From Dryocola boscaweniae (lineage in GTDB: Bacteria; Pseudomonadota; Gammaproteobacteria; Enterobacterales; Enterobacteriaceae): a DNA stretch of 64,000 bases. Shown piece by piece: positions 9,690 through 19,787 of this stretch (the first letter of the stretch is position 1; every line of letters begins with the position of its first letter). A program made the translations under genes and the position numbers. The notes below the pieces were generated by a model, which did no database searches, had not been told where the DNA came from, and saw nothing but the letters and a program-made list of their open reading frames with translations. The DNA lies in NCBI RefSeq assembly GCF_025215095.1, contig NZ_JALHAP010000078.1:186001-250000 (forward strand), written 5' to 3'.

Positions 9690-12056
9690 TTACAGCATCC
9701 AACTCTCCTGTGCGGTCCCTTCCACCACCAAACGCCTTGTTTCACGCGCAGGAAGCGTCAGCTTCAGCTCCTTCCATGCCGAGAGATAATCTCCTGTGCG
9801 ATTAAATTTGATATGAATCTCCTGTGCGTTGCAGCAAATCTCCCAGTCCAGCCACAGCGCATTTCCTTGCCGATAGCCCCAGGATTCGCCGTCATCTTCA
9901 AACAAACTGCCGGTTGATACGCCCGTTCCGCGCAGCGGATATATTTTCAGTTCACGCACATCATCGGCTTTGGCATCTACATGCGTAATGCGTGCGGAAT
10001 GCGGCAGAGCGGCACCGGCCCGTACCAGCAGCGGCAGGCGTTCCAGCGGTGCGTCCAGCACAATACTCTGGCCGCCGCTGTACCACTGGCCGGTGTAATA
10101 GTCGTACCAGCCTTCGCCGTTTGCCGGCAACCACACTTCACGCTCGCGGCTTCCCGGCTCGACCACGCTCGCTACCAGTAAATCGCGGCCCAGCATGAAA
10201 TCGTCGCATTCTTCGAAGGTTTTCGCGTCGTGCTCGTGGTCGAGGAACGTCGGGCGCAGCATCGGCTCGTCGTCCGCATGCGCCTGCCACAGCAGCGTGT
10301 AGAAATAGGGCAGCAGACGATAGCGTGTTTCGATAGCGCTGCGGATAGCCGGGGTGATTGCCGGGTACATCCAGGGTTCGTTGACCGTCTGGTCGTCATT
10401 CCACGAGTGGATGGTAAAGCGCGGGTGCATCACGCCGTTTTGCACCCAGCGCACAAACAGTTCCGCATCCGGTTTATCGCCGGAAAAACCGCCCACATCG
10501 TGCCCGACGTTGTACAGCCCGGAAAGGCTCATGCCCACGCCCATGCGGATGTTGTAGCGCAGAGTATTCCAGTTGGTACGATTATCGCCGCTCCAGGTTT
10601 GTACGTAACGTTGCATCCCGGCGCAGCCAGAGCGTGAAATAAGGTAAGGGCGTTTTTCCGGCGCGAAAGTTTGTTGCGCTTCCAGCGAGGCGCGCATCAT
10701 CAGCAGCGGCATCACCGGGCGGATATGCTTAATGGCGATCTCTTCACCAAAGCCGTGGCAGCGCGCTTCGCCGTCCCAGACCTCAAATTCGTTATTGTCA
10801 TTCCACGTTGAATCGATGCCCATTTCCAGAAGCTGCGTGGTAACGCCGTTCTGCCACCATTTCACCGTTTCCGGGTTGGTGAAATCAAGGTGCGAACCTT
10901 CATCGTCCCAGAAACTCGAACGCTCCGGCCCGTCCTGCTCTGAATCCTTAATAAACAGCCCGCGTTCCGCCACTTCTGAATAGCGCGGATGATCCTGCAA
11001 CAGGCACGGCTTGATGTTCGCCGCAAGCTTAATGCCGGCTTCGTGGAAAGCCTGACTCATCGCCTTCGGCTGCGGCACTTTGTCGTAGTTCCAGTTAAAG
11101 ACGTAGCGCTTGTCGTTAATGGAAGTGTATCCCGATGACAACTGGAACGAATCGCAGGGAATCGCATGCTCGTTGCACAAACGGATAAAGCTCAACAACT
11201 GCCGCTGTGCGTCCGGCGCGTCGGTGTAGCGCATGGTCGATCCGCTGTAGCCGAGGCTCCATTTCGGCCCGAACAGCGTTTTACCGGTCAGGCGAACAAA
11301 TGCTTTGGTGACATCCAGCACTTTGGGGCCGAGGAACAGGTAATAATCCACGTCGCCGGATTCCGCCTGCCAGCGGCGGTAGGGCAGGTGATAGTTGTCG
11401 ATTTCGTTGCCTAAATCCAGCCAGCAACTGCTGAGGTTGTCGTAAAACATCCCGAAGCTGACGTCCGGGCGCTTAGTGATGGTAAACGGAATATGCTTAT
11501 ACAGCGGGTCGGTCGATTCCGCGTTATAGCCCATTGCGTCAAGATTACGCATTTCGTAGCGTCTGCCGGTGCGGGCTAACGGCCCGGCTTTTTCGCCCAG
11601 CCCATAATAGCTTTCTTCTTTATAGCGACGCTGGTAGTGCGCCACCCCGTCGCCGTGGGCATTCAGCAGATAGGCGCTGGTCGGGCGATCGCTTGCAAGC
11701 AACTGCCATCCGGCGCCGTCTTTTTTGTACTCCCACTCCAGCCACAGAGGCTGATGGACGGTCACCCGCAGTTTGTCGGTGCTGATGCGCAGCGTGTCAT
11801 CGGTTTCTTCAACCGCAAAGGCCGGAAGCGTGAAGCCCTCCAGACTTTCACGCGCGCGTCCTTCCCACGGCACATCATTTTGTGGCGCGATGCTCCAGGT
11901 GCGGTTTAAAGCCAGCTTGTTCTCGCGCTTAATCAAAATGCGGAACATCCCTTGTTCCAGCACGTACAGGCAGAGGCGATGCTTACCGTCCACGCTTAAT
12001 TCAACGTGATGCGCATCGGATTTCAACAGTGTCCAGTTCTTCAGGGTTTTCATCAT
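9690..12056 (-). CDS. GH31 family alpha-glycosidase
   Basis: 788 residues, cytoplasmic (no signal peptide). It has the GH31 N-terminal beta-domain, (beta/alpha)8 barrel and C-terminal beta-domains. The nucleophile is likely Asp420 in STWNDNNEF and the acid/base Asp491 in WSGDNRTNW. GH31 enzymes include alpha-glucosidases and alpha-xylosidases; substrate cannot be read from the sequence. It is 12 bases downstream of an MFS permease and presumably hydrolyses what that protein imports. It does not match a gene at this place in E. coli. Confidence 0.88.
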   Translation of the reverse strand: MMKTLKNWTLLKSDAHHVELSVDGKHRLCLYVLEQGMFRILIKRENKLALNRTWSIAPQNDVPWEGRARESLEGFTLPAFAVEETDDTLRISTDKLRVTVHQPLWLEWEYKKDGAGWQLLASDRPTSAYLLNAHGDGVAHYQRRYKEESYYGLGEKAGPLARTGRRYEMRNLDAMGYNAESTDPLYKHIPFTITKRPDVSFGMFYDNLSSCWLDLGNEIDNYHLPYRRWQAESGDVDYYLFLGPKVLDVTKAFVRLTGKTLFGPKWSLGYSGSTMRYTDAPDAQRQLLSFIRLCNEHAIPCDSFQLSSGYTSINDKRYVFNWNYDKVPQPKAMSQAFHEAGIKLAANIKPCLLQDHPRYSEVAERGLFIKDSEQDGPERSSFWDDEGSHLDFTNPETVKWWQNGVTTQLLEMGIDSTWNDNNEFEVWDGEARCHGFGEEIAIKHIRPVMPLLMMRASLEAQQTFAPEKRPYLISRSGCAGMQRYVQTWSGDNRTNWNTLRYNIRMGVGMSLSGLYNVGHDVGGFSGDKPDAELFVRWVQNGVMHPRFTIHSWNDDQTVNEPWMYPAITPAIRSAIETRYRLLPYFYTLLWQAHADDEPMLRPTFLDHEHDAKTFEECDDFMLGRDLLVASVVEPGSREREVWLPANGEGWYDYYTGQWYSGGQSIVLDAPLERLPLLVRAGAALPHSARITHVDAKADDVRELKIYPLRGTGVSTGSLFEDDGESWGYRQGNALWLDWEICCNAQEIHIKFNRTGDYLSAWKELKLTLPARETRRLVVEGTAQESWML

Positions 12057-12068
12057 TTACGATCCATT

Positions 12069-13370
12069 TCAGGCACGCCTGGAGCGGCGTTCAGCAATAA
12101 AAGAGACAAGGAATACGGCGCCGATCAGGTCAAAGAAGCCCATGGCGATAAACAGCGGGTTGTAGCCGATTTTGTCGGCGGTAACGCCAATCAGCAGCGA
12201 AAACAGGAAGCTTGCGATCCAGGCCGCAGAGCCGCGCATACCGTTGACGGTCGCCATCTGGCCTTTATCAAAAGAGTCCACTACGAGGGCGCTTAGCATG
12301 CAGGAGATTATCTGGTGCCCAAAACCGCCCACGGAAATCAGCGCGATGGTGACGTAGGGATCTTTGGTGATGGCGACTAGCGCCAGGGAGATCATCAGGA
12401 AAGCGCCGGTCACGGAACTGGCCACAATAGAGTTAGTGCGCGTGCAGCCAAACCAGCGGGTATAAATTTTTGTCAGGTAGCCGCTTGCCACGCTACCCAG
12501 GTCGGCGGCAAGAAACGGCAGCCAGGCGAACATGGCGATCTGTTTCAGATCCATACCGCGCTCGCTTGCCAGATACAGCGGCACCCAAAAGCTCAGCACC
12601 GCCCAGGCCGGTTCCGCCATAAACGCCGGGATGGCGATACCGTAAAAGCGTTTATTTTTAGAAACGTTTTTCAGTGCGGTCAGGAAGGGTAACTTTATCG
12701 CGGGCGGCTCGTTGTCCTGCTTAATAAATTCAAGCTCTTCCTTGCTCAGGTTCGGGTGTTGCTCCGGATTATGGTAGAAGAGCCACCACAGAATGACCCA
12801 AAGCATGGCCAGCACGCCGGTAAACATAAACGCGCCCTGCCAGCCAAAAGAGGCGTGGGCGAAATAGATAATCGGCGGCGCAAGCATCGCGCCGATAGAG
12901 AAGCCGACGCCGGCCCAGCCTGCGGCAATGGGACGTTCTTTTTTCGGGAACCATTCACCAATAGTTTTGGCGTTGGCTGGCGTTGCGGCAGCTTCCGCGC
13001 CACCCATAAAGAAGCGCAGAATCGCCAGTTGCAGCCAGCTTCCGGCACCGGCGTGTAGCATACAAACCATCGCCCAGACGCCAGCGCAAATCAGAAAGCC
13101 GAGCTTCAGGCCAATCACGTCTATCAGCCAGCCGCAAACAGGCTGGAAGAGGGTATAGGCCAACTGGAAAGCGCCGACTATCCAGGAATATTGTTCGGTG
13201 GTGATGCCAAGAGAAGTTTTCAGCTCAGGGGCAAGAATGCCCAGCGAATTACGGGTGATGTAGTTGACGGTGACGCCCAGTAAAAACAGAACCAGTACCC
13301 ACCAGCGCAAATTGCGAATGGTGCGCTTAGCTTTTACCGCCGTTACATCCTGTTGTATGCCATGACTCAT
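12069..13370 (-). CDS. MFS sugar (hexuronate-like) transporter, ACS family
   Basis: 433 residues with twelve predicted membrane segments. It resembles ExuT-like anion:cation symporters (LGVTVNYITRNSLG, EWFPKKERPIAAG, AMFAWLPFLAADLG). I chose the ATG at 13370, which has GGAG seven bases upstream; the frame extends 12 bases to a GTG. It forms an operon with the GH31 gene and is divergent from a LacI-type regulator. Substrate is probably a glycoside or uronic acid derivative, by inference. Confidence 0.85.
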   Translation of the reverse strand: MSHGIQQDVTAVKAKRTIRNLRWWVLVLFLLGVTVNYITRNSLGILAPELKTSLGITTEQYSWIVGAFQLAYTLFQPVCGWLIDVIGLKLGFLICAGVWAMVCMLHAGAGSWLQLAILRFFMGGAEAAATPANAKTIGEWFPKKERPIAAGWAGVGFSIGAMLAPPIIYFAHASFGWQGAFMFTGVLAMLWVILWWLFYHNPEQHPNLSKEELEFIKQDNEPPAIKLPFLTALKNVSKNKRFYGIAIPAFMAEPAWAVLSFWVPLYLASERGMDLKQIAMFAWLPFLAADLGSVASGYLTKIYTRWFGCTRTNSIVASSVTGAFLMISLALVAITKDPYVTIALISVGGFGHQIISCMLSALVVDSFDKGQMATVNGMRGSAAWIASFLFSLLIGVTADKIGYNPLFIAMGFFDLIGAVFLVSFIAERRSRRA

Positions 13371-13469
13371 GTCGTTCTCCACGTAGCAGAGTGTCTGTCG
13401 GAATTGGTATAACAGCCTTTCAGCCGCAATTAATGAATAACTCTTTGATTAATATTGTTTTTAATTGGT

Positions 13470-13480
13470 GTTTCCGAAAC
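13470..13480. promoter_or_regulatory. Candidate operator for the LacI-type regulator
   Basis: GTTTCCGAAAC is a perfect 5+1+5 palindrome in the divergent intergenic region. LacI-family operators are palindromes of about this size, often centred on a CG. It is not otherwise tested. Confidence 0.3.
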
Positions 13481-13624
13481 CGAATCGAGAAAGCTGTTCG
13501 ACAAATTGAGCCTAAATCAGTTATAAAAAGGTCAATAGCAGATTTGGTGCAATAATTTTCATGAAGATGCTGGCGGTTGCTCAGGCGTAGCAAAATTGCC
13601 AGTAAATCAGCCAAACTCCGGCTT

Positions 13625-13640
13625 ATGAAAATTTTTTCAT
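13625..13640. promoter_or_regulatory. Candidate autoregulatory operator
   Basis: A 7+2+7 inverted repeat (ATGAAAA, TT, TTTTCAT) sits just before the regulator start codons, where a repressor could block its own expression. A related TTCATGAA occurs at 13558-13565. Palindrome only; no promoter elements were assigned. Confidence 0.3.
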
Positions 13641-13665
13641 TTGCAAAATGGGCGCAGATCACAGA

Positions 13666-14739
13666 ATGAGCAAAAAGCTAAAAATCGCCGAAATTGCGGC
13701 GCAAACCGGGCTTTCGATCAGCACCGTTTCTCGCGTGCTGGCGGGCAAAGCCAATACCAGCGAAGCGGCAAAACAGCAGGTACTGAACTGCGCCCAGCAA
13801 AACGGCGTGCTTAAAGGGATGGCGGCGGGGAGATTACTGCTTAATAGCCTGGTCGTCTTCGCGCCGCAGCGTGCGTTTGAAGAGCGGCTGGATGTATTTT
13901 ATTACCGCGTGATTCAGGGTATCAGCAAGGCGCTGGCGCTTCATGAAGTCCGGCTGCGCTACTGCGCCCTCGAAGAGCATGACTGCGACGCTAACCTGTT
14001 TCTGAGCAAAATGAACGAAGTGGAAACGGAAGCGGCGATCCTGCTGGGCATTGACGATCCGCATGTTCACGATCTGGCTGCGGATCTCGCTAAACCCTGC
14101 GTGTTGATCAACTGCCGCGATCGTAAAATGCGCCTGCCGGGCGTCGCACCGGACCATCAGCTCATCGGTGAGTTCGCCGCCAGCTACCTGTTTGAGCAGG
14201 GGCATAAATCCGTCGTTAACTTACTTTGCCTGCGCCGCTACACCATGGAGCTGCGCCTGGCGGGCATTCGCGACGCGTGGGATGCGCATAACCTTCAGTT
14301 CGACGACGGCCAGCATTTAATGACGGCGCAAAGTTTCAGCGCCAAAGAAAGCGAACAGATAATCGAAGATTTTCTTGCCGCCACGCCGCGGCACAGGCTG
14401 CCGACAGCGCTGCTGGTGGGGGGCGATTTTATGGCTGCGGGGGCGGTTAGCGCGCTGCAAAAAGCGGGGCTGAGGGTGCCGCACGACATCTCGGTAATGA
14501 GCATTGACGGCTTTAACCTTGCGGCGATTCACGACGTCCCGCTCACTTCGCTTCATGTGCCACGCGATGAGCTGGGCGAGGAAGCCGTGCATATCCTTCA
14601 GCAACGGCTTATTCGCCCTGAAGCGCCGGTCGGCAATTTGCTGCTAAACGGCACGCTGGCGGTGCGGGAATCAGTACGCCGTATACGTTCTAATAAAAGT
14701 CATACGGCGGTGAAGAGCGACGGGCTTTATGACGAATGA
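13666..14739 (+). CDS. LacI/GalR-family transcriptional regulator
   Basis: 357 residues from the ATG at 13666; an in-frame ATG at 13648 would add six residues and neither has a strong ribosome site. N-terminal LacI helix-turn-helix (IAEIAAQTGLSISTVSRVLAGK) followed by a periplasmic-binding-like effector domain (for example VPHDISVMSIDGF). Divergent from the permease-GH31 operon, so it very likely controls it in response to the imported sugar. Its 3' end overlaps the convergent moeB by 13 bases. Confidence 0.88.
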   Translation: MSKKLKIAEIAAQTGLSISTVSRVLAGKANTSEAAKQQVLNCAQQNGVLKGMAAGRLLLNSLVVFAPQRAFEERLDVFYYRVIQGISKALALHEVRLRYCALEEHDCDANLFLSKMNEVETEAAILLGIDDPHVHDLAADLAKPCVLINCRDRKMRLPGVAPDHQLIGEFAASYLFEQGHKSVVNLLCLRRYTMELRLAGIRDAWDAHNLQFDDGQHLMTAQSFSAKESEQIIEDFLAATPRHRLPTALLVGGDFMAAGAVSALQKAGLRVPHDISVMSIDGFNLAAIHDVPLTSLHVPRDELGEEAVHILQQRLIRPEAPVGNLLLNGTLAVRESVRRIRSNKSHTAVKSDGLYDE

Positions 14740-15488
14740 GCGCCGCACACTTCACATTGCGCAAAACGCTGCAGCTTCATCTCGCGGAACTGGCAGGACA
14801 GGGCATCGTACATGACGATTTTTCCGCTGCCAGGCGTTCCGTAATTCGCCAGTAGCTTAATGGCTTCCATCGCCTGCAACGAACCAATCACGCCTGGCAA
14901 CGGGGCCATAACGCCCGCTTCCACGCACGTCAGCGCATTTTCGCCAAACAGACGGCTCAGGCAGCGATAACACGGCTCGCCTTGCTGATAAGTGAATACG
15001 CTGATTTGCCCTTCCATGCGGATGGCCGCGCCGCTGACCAGCGGTTTCTTCGCGTTAAAGCAGCACAGATTGAGCTGATTGCGGATAGCGACGTTATCCG
15101 TGCAGTCCAGCACCAGATCGTGCTTTGCCACTGCTTCCGCCACCTGCTGTTCATCCAGCAGCGCATTGATTGTTTCAAGCGAGATATGAGGATTAATGGC
15201 GGCAAGCGCTTCCCGTGCGGAATCCACTTTCGGTTGGCCAATGCTCGCATCGTGATGCAGCGTCTGACGTTGCAGATTAGACAACGCCACCGTATCGAAA
15301 TCCAGCAGCGTGAGGTGCCCCACGCCTGCTGCGGCAAGATACTGCGAAGCGGCGCAGCCAAGGCCTCCAAGCCCAACCACCAGCACGCGCGCGGCTTTTA
15401 ACGCTTCCTGCCCGTCAAAATCAAAACCGCGCAGGATAATCTGGCGGTTGTAGCGCAGCATCTCTGCATCGCTGAGTTCGGCTGCCAT
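14727..15488 (-). CDS. moeB: Molybdopterin-synthase adenylyltransferase MoeB
   Basis: 253 residues from the ATG at 15488 (MAAELSDAEML), matching the E. coli start. ThiF/E1-like fold: glycine-rich GLGGLGCAASQYL nucleotide loop, zinc-binding CYRC and C-terminal CEVC pairs. It adenylates the C-terminal Gly of MoaD before sulfur transfer in molybdenum cofactor synthesis. The start codon is one base from the moeA stop, so the two are coupled. Confidence 0.95.
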   Translation of the reverse strand: MAAELSDAEMLRYNRQIILRGFDFDGQEALKAARVLVVGLGGLGCAASQYLAAAGVGHLTLLDFDTVALSNLQRQTLHHDASIGQPKVDSAREALAAINPHISLETINALLDEQQVAEAVAKHDLVLDCTDNVAIRNQLNLCCFNAKKPLVSGAAIRMEGQISVFTYQQGEPCYRCLSRLFGENALTCVEAGVMAPLPGVIGSLQAMEAIKLLANYGTPGSGKIVMYDALSCQFREMKLQRFAQCEVCGAHSS

Positions 15489-15489
15489 C

Positions 15490-16722
15490 TTAGCCTCCAA
15501 ACAGCGCGTTAAAGGGTTCGATCTCAACCCATTCGCCCGCTTCTACATTGCCGCGCTCACGCTCCAGCACGATAAAGCAGTTGGCCTGGCTGAAAGAGCT
15601 GAAAATATGCGAACCCTGATGGCCGGTGCTAAGCACTTCGAGCTGGCCGTCCTGCGCGGTGCGCATAATTCCGCGCTGGAAATCCAGACGCCCCGGCGAT
15701 TTTTTCAGCCTGCCGAGCGTGCGTGCGCGCAGGCGCGGCGGGAGAACGTTGCCCTGCTGGCCGCTCAGCTTTGCCAGTAACGGCTGTACGAGCTGATAGA
15801 AGGTGAGCGCCGCAGAAACCGGGTTGCCCGGCAGGCCGCAAAACCAACTGTTTTGCAGACGGCCGAAAGCGAAAGGTTTGCCGGGCTTAATGGCAAGCTT
15901 CCAGAAGCCCACTTCGCCTAACTCTTCAAGGAGTTGTTTGGTGTAGTCTGCTTCGCCCACGGAAACGCCGCCGCTGCTGATAACCACATCAGCCTGGCTG
16001 TCCGCCTCAATAAAGGCGGCGCGCAGCGCTTCCGGGTCGTCTTTAATGATGCCCAGGTCGATAACTTCACAGCCAAGCTGGTCGAGCATCAGGTGAACGG
16101 CAAGACGGTTGGTATCATAGATTTGTCCGTCGCCAAGCGGCTGGCCCGGCAACCGCAGTTCATCCCCCGTCGAGAATACGGCGGCGCGTACTTTGCGCAG
16201 CACCGTGACATCGGCAACGCCCAGCGAGGCGATAAGCGGCAGCTCGGCGGCGGTCAATTTTTTGCCTGCGGGCAACACGCTGGCGCCGCTGCGGATATCC
16301 TCCCCGCGCAGGCGGATGTTCTGGCCGTTTTTCACCGGCGCATTAAAGCGCACGCCGGTTTCCGTGACTTCCGTCTCTTCCTGCATGACGACGGCTTGTG
16401 CGCCTGCGGGCAGAGGAGCGCCGGTCATAATTCTTACGCAGGCGCCTGCTGGCCATTCGTCGTTAAACGGCTGCCCGGCAAAAGCTTTTCCCGCAACGGG
16501 CAATGCGCCGCCTGCTGCAATATCAGCCATGCGCACCGCGTAACCGTCCATGGCTGAATTATCAAAGCCAGGCACATCAATGGGAGAAGTGACAGGGTTG
16601 GCGGTAACGCGCCCGGCGGCCTGCAGTAGCGGAAGAGTCTGCGATTCGGTGACAGGAACAATGCGCGAAAGCATCTGTTCTAAAGCGGTTTCAAGGGGGA
16701 TCAGCCCGGCGGTAAATTCCAT
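15490..16722 (-). CDS. moeA: Molybdopterin molybdenumtransferase MoeA
   Basis: 410 residues from the ATG at 16722 ([14 protein letters not shown]); the open frame reaches 16758 but family starts are here. MoCF domain with [10 protein letters not shown] and the PGKP and GLPGNPVS motifs. MoeA inserts molybdate into adenylated molybdopterin. It is the first gene of moeAB, divergent from iaaA as in E. coli. Confidence 0.95.
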   Translation of the reverse strand: MEFTAGLIPLETALEQMLSRIVPVTESQTLPLLQAAGRVTANPVTSPIDVPGFDNSAMDGYAVRMADIAAGGALPVAGKAFAGQPFNDEWPAGACVRIMTGAPLPAGAQAVVMQEETEVTETGVRFNAPVKNGQNIRLRGEDIRSGASVLPAGKKLTAAELPLIASLGVADVTVLRKVRAAVFSTGDELRLPGQPLGDGQIYDTNRLAVHLMLDQLGCEVIDLGIIKDDPEALRAAFIEADSQADVVISSGGVSVGEADYTKQLLEELGEVGFWKLAIKPGKPFAFGRLQNSWFCGLPGNPVSAALTFYQLVQPLLAKLSGQQGNVLPPRLRARTLGRLKKSPGRLDFQRGIMRTAQDGQLEVLSTGHQGSHIFSSFSQANCFIVLERERGNVEAGEWVEIEPFNALFGG

Positions 16723-16933
16723 GAAAAACTCCTGCGGCGGGGGCAAAGTAAGGGGCATATTATGGCAGATAAAGCGCCGTCACTGAATGTTCCATTGGGG
16801 GTAAGGCGCGGCTCAATTTTCTTTACAACACTTTTACATCTTTCTATATTCAAAAATCGTATGAGAATTTGATAACGATTCTGATATTTATAGAAAAAGT
16901 TGTCTCTAACAACTCTGACAGGGCCATGTCGTT

Positions 16934-17887
16934 ATGAACAAAGCGGTAATCGCGATCCACGGTGGAGCAGGCGCAATCACGCGCGCGCAGTTAAGCGTTG
17001 AAAAAGAGCAGCTTTATATCCAGGCATTATCGGAAATCGTTGAAGCCGGCCAGGCTATGCTGGCCTCAGGCGCAAGCGCGCTGGATGCGGTGACCGAAGC
17101 CGTGCGAATGCTTGAAGAATGCCCGCTGTTTAACGCCGGAATCGGCTCTGTTTTCACCCAGGAGGGCACGCACGAGCTTGATGCCTGCATTATGGATGGC
17201 AATACGCTGGATGCCGGGGCGGTTGCGGGCGTGAGCCATATCCGCAATCCGATACTTGCGGCGCGAAAGGTGCTGGAAAACAGCCCTCATGTGTTACTGA
17301 CAGGCGAGGGTGCCGAAGCATTTGCACAGGCGCAGGGGCTTGAGCCCGTTTCGCCAGATATCTTCTCGACGGCGGAACGCCGGGAACAGTTGCAGCGCGC
17401 GCAGCTTAATAACCAAACCGTGCTGGATATTGATGGCGGAGAGCCAATAGATCCGGATACTAAATTTGGCACCGTGGGCGCTGTGGCGCTGGATAAATTC
17501 GGCAACCTTGCGGCGGCGACCTCAACCGGCGGCATGACAAATAAAATGCCCGGCCGGGTGGGCGATTCCCCTCTCGTCGGCGCAGGTTGCTATGCCAATA
17601 ACGCAAACGTTGCCGTTTCCTGCACCGGCACGGGCGAAGTCTTTATTCGCACGCTTGCGGCCTATGACATCGCCGCGTTAATGGAATACCGCGGCCTGAG
17701 CCTCCACCAGGCGAGCGAACGCGTGGTAATGGAAAAACTGCCCGTGCTCGACGGCGTTGGCGGCGTTATCGCCATCGACAACGAAGGCAACGTGGCGCTG
17801 CCCTTTAACAGCGAAGGGATGTATCGCGGCTACGGCTATGTCGGCGATGCGCCCAGCGTGGGAATTTATCGCGACCAGGAGCGTTGA
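16934..17887 (+). CDS. iaaA: Isoaspartyl peptidase / L-asparaginase IaaA
   Basis: 317 residues, Ntn-hydrolase of the plant-type asparaginase family. Autocleavage should occur before Thr180 in [11 protein letters not shown], giving alpha and beta subunits with Thr180 as nucleophile. It removes isoaspartyl dipeptides and can feed products of glutathione or peptide breakdown. It shares a one-base stop/start overlap (TGATG) with gsiA and is the first gene of the iaaA-gsiABCD cluster. Confidence 0.95.
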   Translation: MNKAVIAIHGGAGAITRAQLSVEKEQLYIQALSEIVEAGQAMLASGASALDAVTEAVRMLEECPLFNAGIGSVFTQEGTHELDACIMDGNTLDAGAVAGVSHIRNPILAARKVLENSPHVLLTGEGAEAFAQAQGLEPVSPDIFSTAERREQLQRAQLNNQTVLDIDGGEPIDPDTKFGTVGAVALDKFGNLAAATSTGGMTNKMPGRVGDSPLVGAGCYANNANVAVSCTGTGEVFIRTLAAYDIAALMEYRGLSLHQASERVVMEKLPVLDGVGGVIAIDNEGNVALPFNSEGMYRGYGYVGDAPSVGIYRDQER

Positions 17888-19761
17888 TGCCGCACAGTGA
17901 TGAACTGCCAGAAGACCGGGTGCTCAGCGTTAACGATCTGAATATTCGGTTTCGTCAGGAAAAAACGTACAGCGAAGCGGTGCGTCACCTCTCGTTCGAT
18001 CTCAAACGCGGTGAAACGCTGGCAATAGTCGGCGAGTCTGGTTCCGGTAAGTCGGTTACCGCCCTGGCGTTAATGCGCCTGCTGGAACAGTCCGGTGGTC
18101 TGGTTGAAGGCGAAAAAATCCTTCTGCGTCGTCGTAATAAACAGGTTATTGAACCCTATAAAGTAAGCTCCTCGCAGATGCGCAACGTGCGCGGCGCGGA
18201 TATCGCGATGATTTTTCAGGAGCCAATGACCTCGCTCAACCCCGTATTCCCGGTGGGCGAGCAAATCGCAGAATCCATTCGTTTACATCAGAAACTCGAC
18301 AGCAAGGCGGCGATGCTGGAGGCGCAGCGCATGCTCGAACGCGTGCGCATTCCCGAAGCGAAAGCGATCCTTGGCCGCTATCCGCATCAGCTTTCCGGCG
18401 GAATGCGCCAGCGCGTGATGATTGCGATGGCGCTGTCTTGCCGCCCTGCGGTACTGATTGCCGACGAACCAACCACCGCGCTGGACGTCACTATTCAGGC
18501 GCAAATTCTTCAGCTTATTCGCGTCCTGCAGGACGAAATGGAAATGGGCGTCATCTTCATCACGCACGATATGGGCGTGGTGGCGGACATAGCCGACCGG
18601 GTGCTGGTGATGTACCGCGGCGAAGCGGTAGAAACCGGCAGCGTGGAACAGATTTTTCGTGCGCCCGCTCATCCTTATACCAAAGCGCTGCTGGCTGCGG
18701 TGCCGCGTCTTGGGTCGATGAGTGGTTCAGATTTGCCGCGTAAATTCCCGCTGATGAACCCAAACCACCCTGATAAACCCGAACCGGAAACCGAGCAGGA
18801 CACTATTCCGGCAGGCTCCGCGCCGGTTCTACAGGTGCGTGATTTAGTGACCCGCTTTGATATCCGCAGCGGCATTTTTAATCGCGTCACAAAAAAGGTT
18901 CACGCGGTAGAAAAGGTGAGCTTTGACCTGTGGCCGGGTGAAACCCTGGGCCTGGTCGGCGAGTCCGGCAGCGGTAAATCAACCACCGGGCGCTCGCTGC
19001 TGCGGCTGGTGGAAACCCAGGGCGGCAGCATTAACTTTAACGGCCAGCGCATCGACAACCTGCCGAATGCGCAGATGCAGCACGTGCGCCGGGATATTCA
19101 GTTTATCTTTCAGGACCCTTACGCTTCTCTCGACCCGCGTTTGACGGTCGGTTATTCGATTATGGAGCCGCTTCTGGTCCATAACCTGATGCCAAAAGAT
19201 CAGGCGCAGCTTCGCGTCGCGTGGCTGCTGGAGCGTGTTGGCCTGTTACCGGAACATGCCTGGCGCTATCCGCACGAGTTTTCCGGCGGTCAGCGCCAGC
19301 GTATCTGCATCGCCCGAGCGCTGGCGCTAAATCCGAAGGTGGTGATTGCCGACGAGTCCGTTTCCGCGCTGGATGTTTCCATACGCGCGCAAATCATCAA
19401 CCTGCTGCTCGACTTACAGCGCGAGTTTGGCATCGCGTTTTTGTTTATTTCTCATGATATGGCGGTTGTGGAGAGAATCAGCCATCGCGTGGCGGTGATG
19501 TATCTGGGACAGATTGTCGAAATCGGCCCGCGCCGTGCGGTGTTTGAAAACCCGCAGCATCCTTATACCCGTAAGTTAATGGCCGCCGTTCCGGTTGCCG
19601 ACCCGGCGCACCGTCGCCCGAACCCCGTTTTGCTTTCTGATGAGATCCCAAGCGCCACGCGCAGGCTTGGGGATGAACCGCACGTTGCTCCGCTGGTGGC
19701 CGTTGGCCCCGGGCATTTCGTTGCCCGCCACCCGATCGGAAGCCATGAAAATCATATTTAG
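17887..19761 (+). CDS. gsiA: Glutathione ABC importer ATP-binding protein GsiA
   Basis: 624 residues with two Opp-type ATPase domains: Walker A GESGSGKS twice, signatures LSGGMRQR and FSGGQRQR, Walker [13 protein letters not shown] and [12 protein letters not shown]. In the second Walker B the residue after DE is Ser. The ATG at 17887 (MPHSDEL) matches E. coli and overlaps the iaaA stop; a TTG precedes it. Powers glutathione uptake through GsiCD. Confidence 0.95.
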   Translation: MPHSDELPEDRVLSVNDLNIRFRQEKTYSEAVRHLSFDLKRGETLAIVGESGSGKSVTALALMRLLEQSGGLVEGEKILLRRRNKQVIEPYKVSSSQMRNVRGADIAMIFQEPMTSLNPVFPVGEQIAESIRLHQKLDSKAAMLEAQRMLERVRIPEAKAILGRYPHQLSGGMRQRVMIAMALSCRPAVLIADEPTTALDVTIQAQILQLIRVLQDEMEMGVIFITHDMGVVADIADRVLVMYRGEAVETGSVEQIFRAPAHPYTKALLAAVPRLGSMSGSDLPRKFPLMNPNHPDKPEPETEQDTIPAGSAPVLQVRDLVTRFDIRSGIFNRVTKKVHAVEKVSFDLWPGETLGLVGESGSGKSTTGRSLLRLVETQGGSINFNGQRIDNLPNAQMQHVRRDIQFIFQDPYASLDPRLTVGYSIMEPLLVHNLMPKDQAQLRVAWLLERVGLLPEHAWRYPHEFSGGQRQRICIARALALNPKVVIADESVSALDVSIRAQIINLLLDLQREFGIAFLFISHDMAVVERISHRVAVMYLGQIVEIGPRRAVFENPQHPYTRKLMAAVPVADPAHRRPNPVLLSDEIPSATRRLGDEPHVAPLVAVGPGHFVARHPIGSHENHI

Positions 19762-19787
19762 GCAGGGATAATCAGGAGAATAACAAC

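Noticed and set aside
9421..9702. 93-codon minus-strand frame upstream of the DUF3289 gene
   Set aside because: Includes a BIME unit and the GH31 3' end; composition and lack of ribosome site suggest chance.
16868..16890. Fur-box-like TGATAACGATTCTGA between moeA and iaaA
   Set aside because: About 11 of 14 positions of the 7-1-7 pattern; neither neighbour is an expected Fur target.
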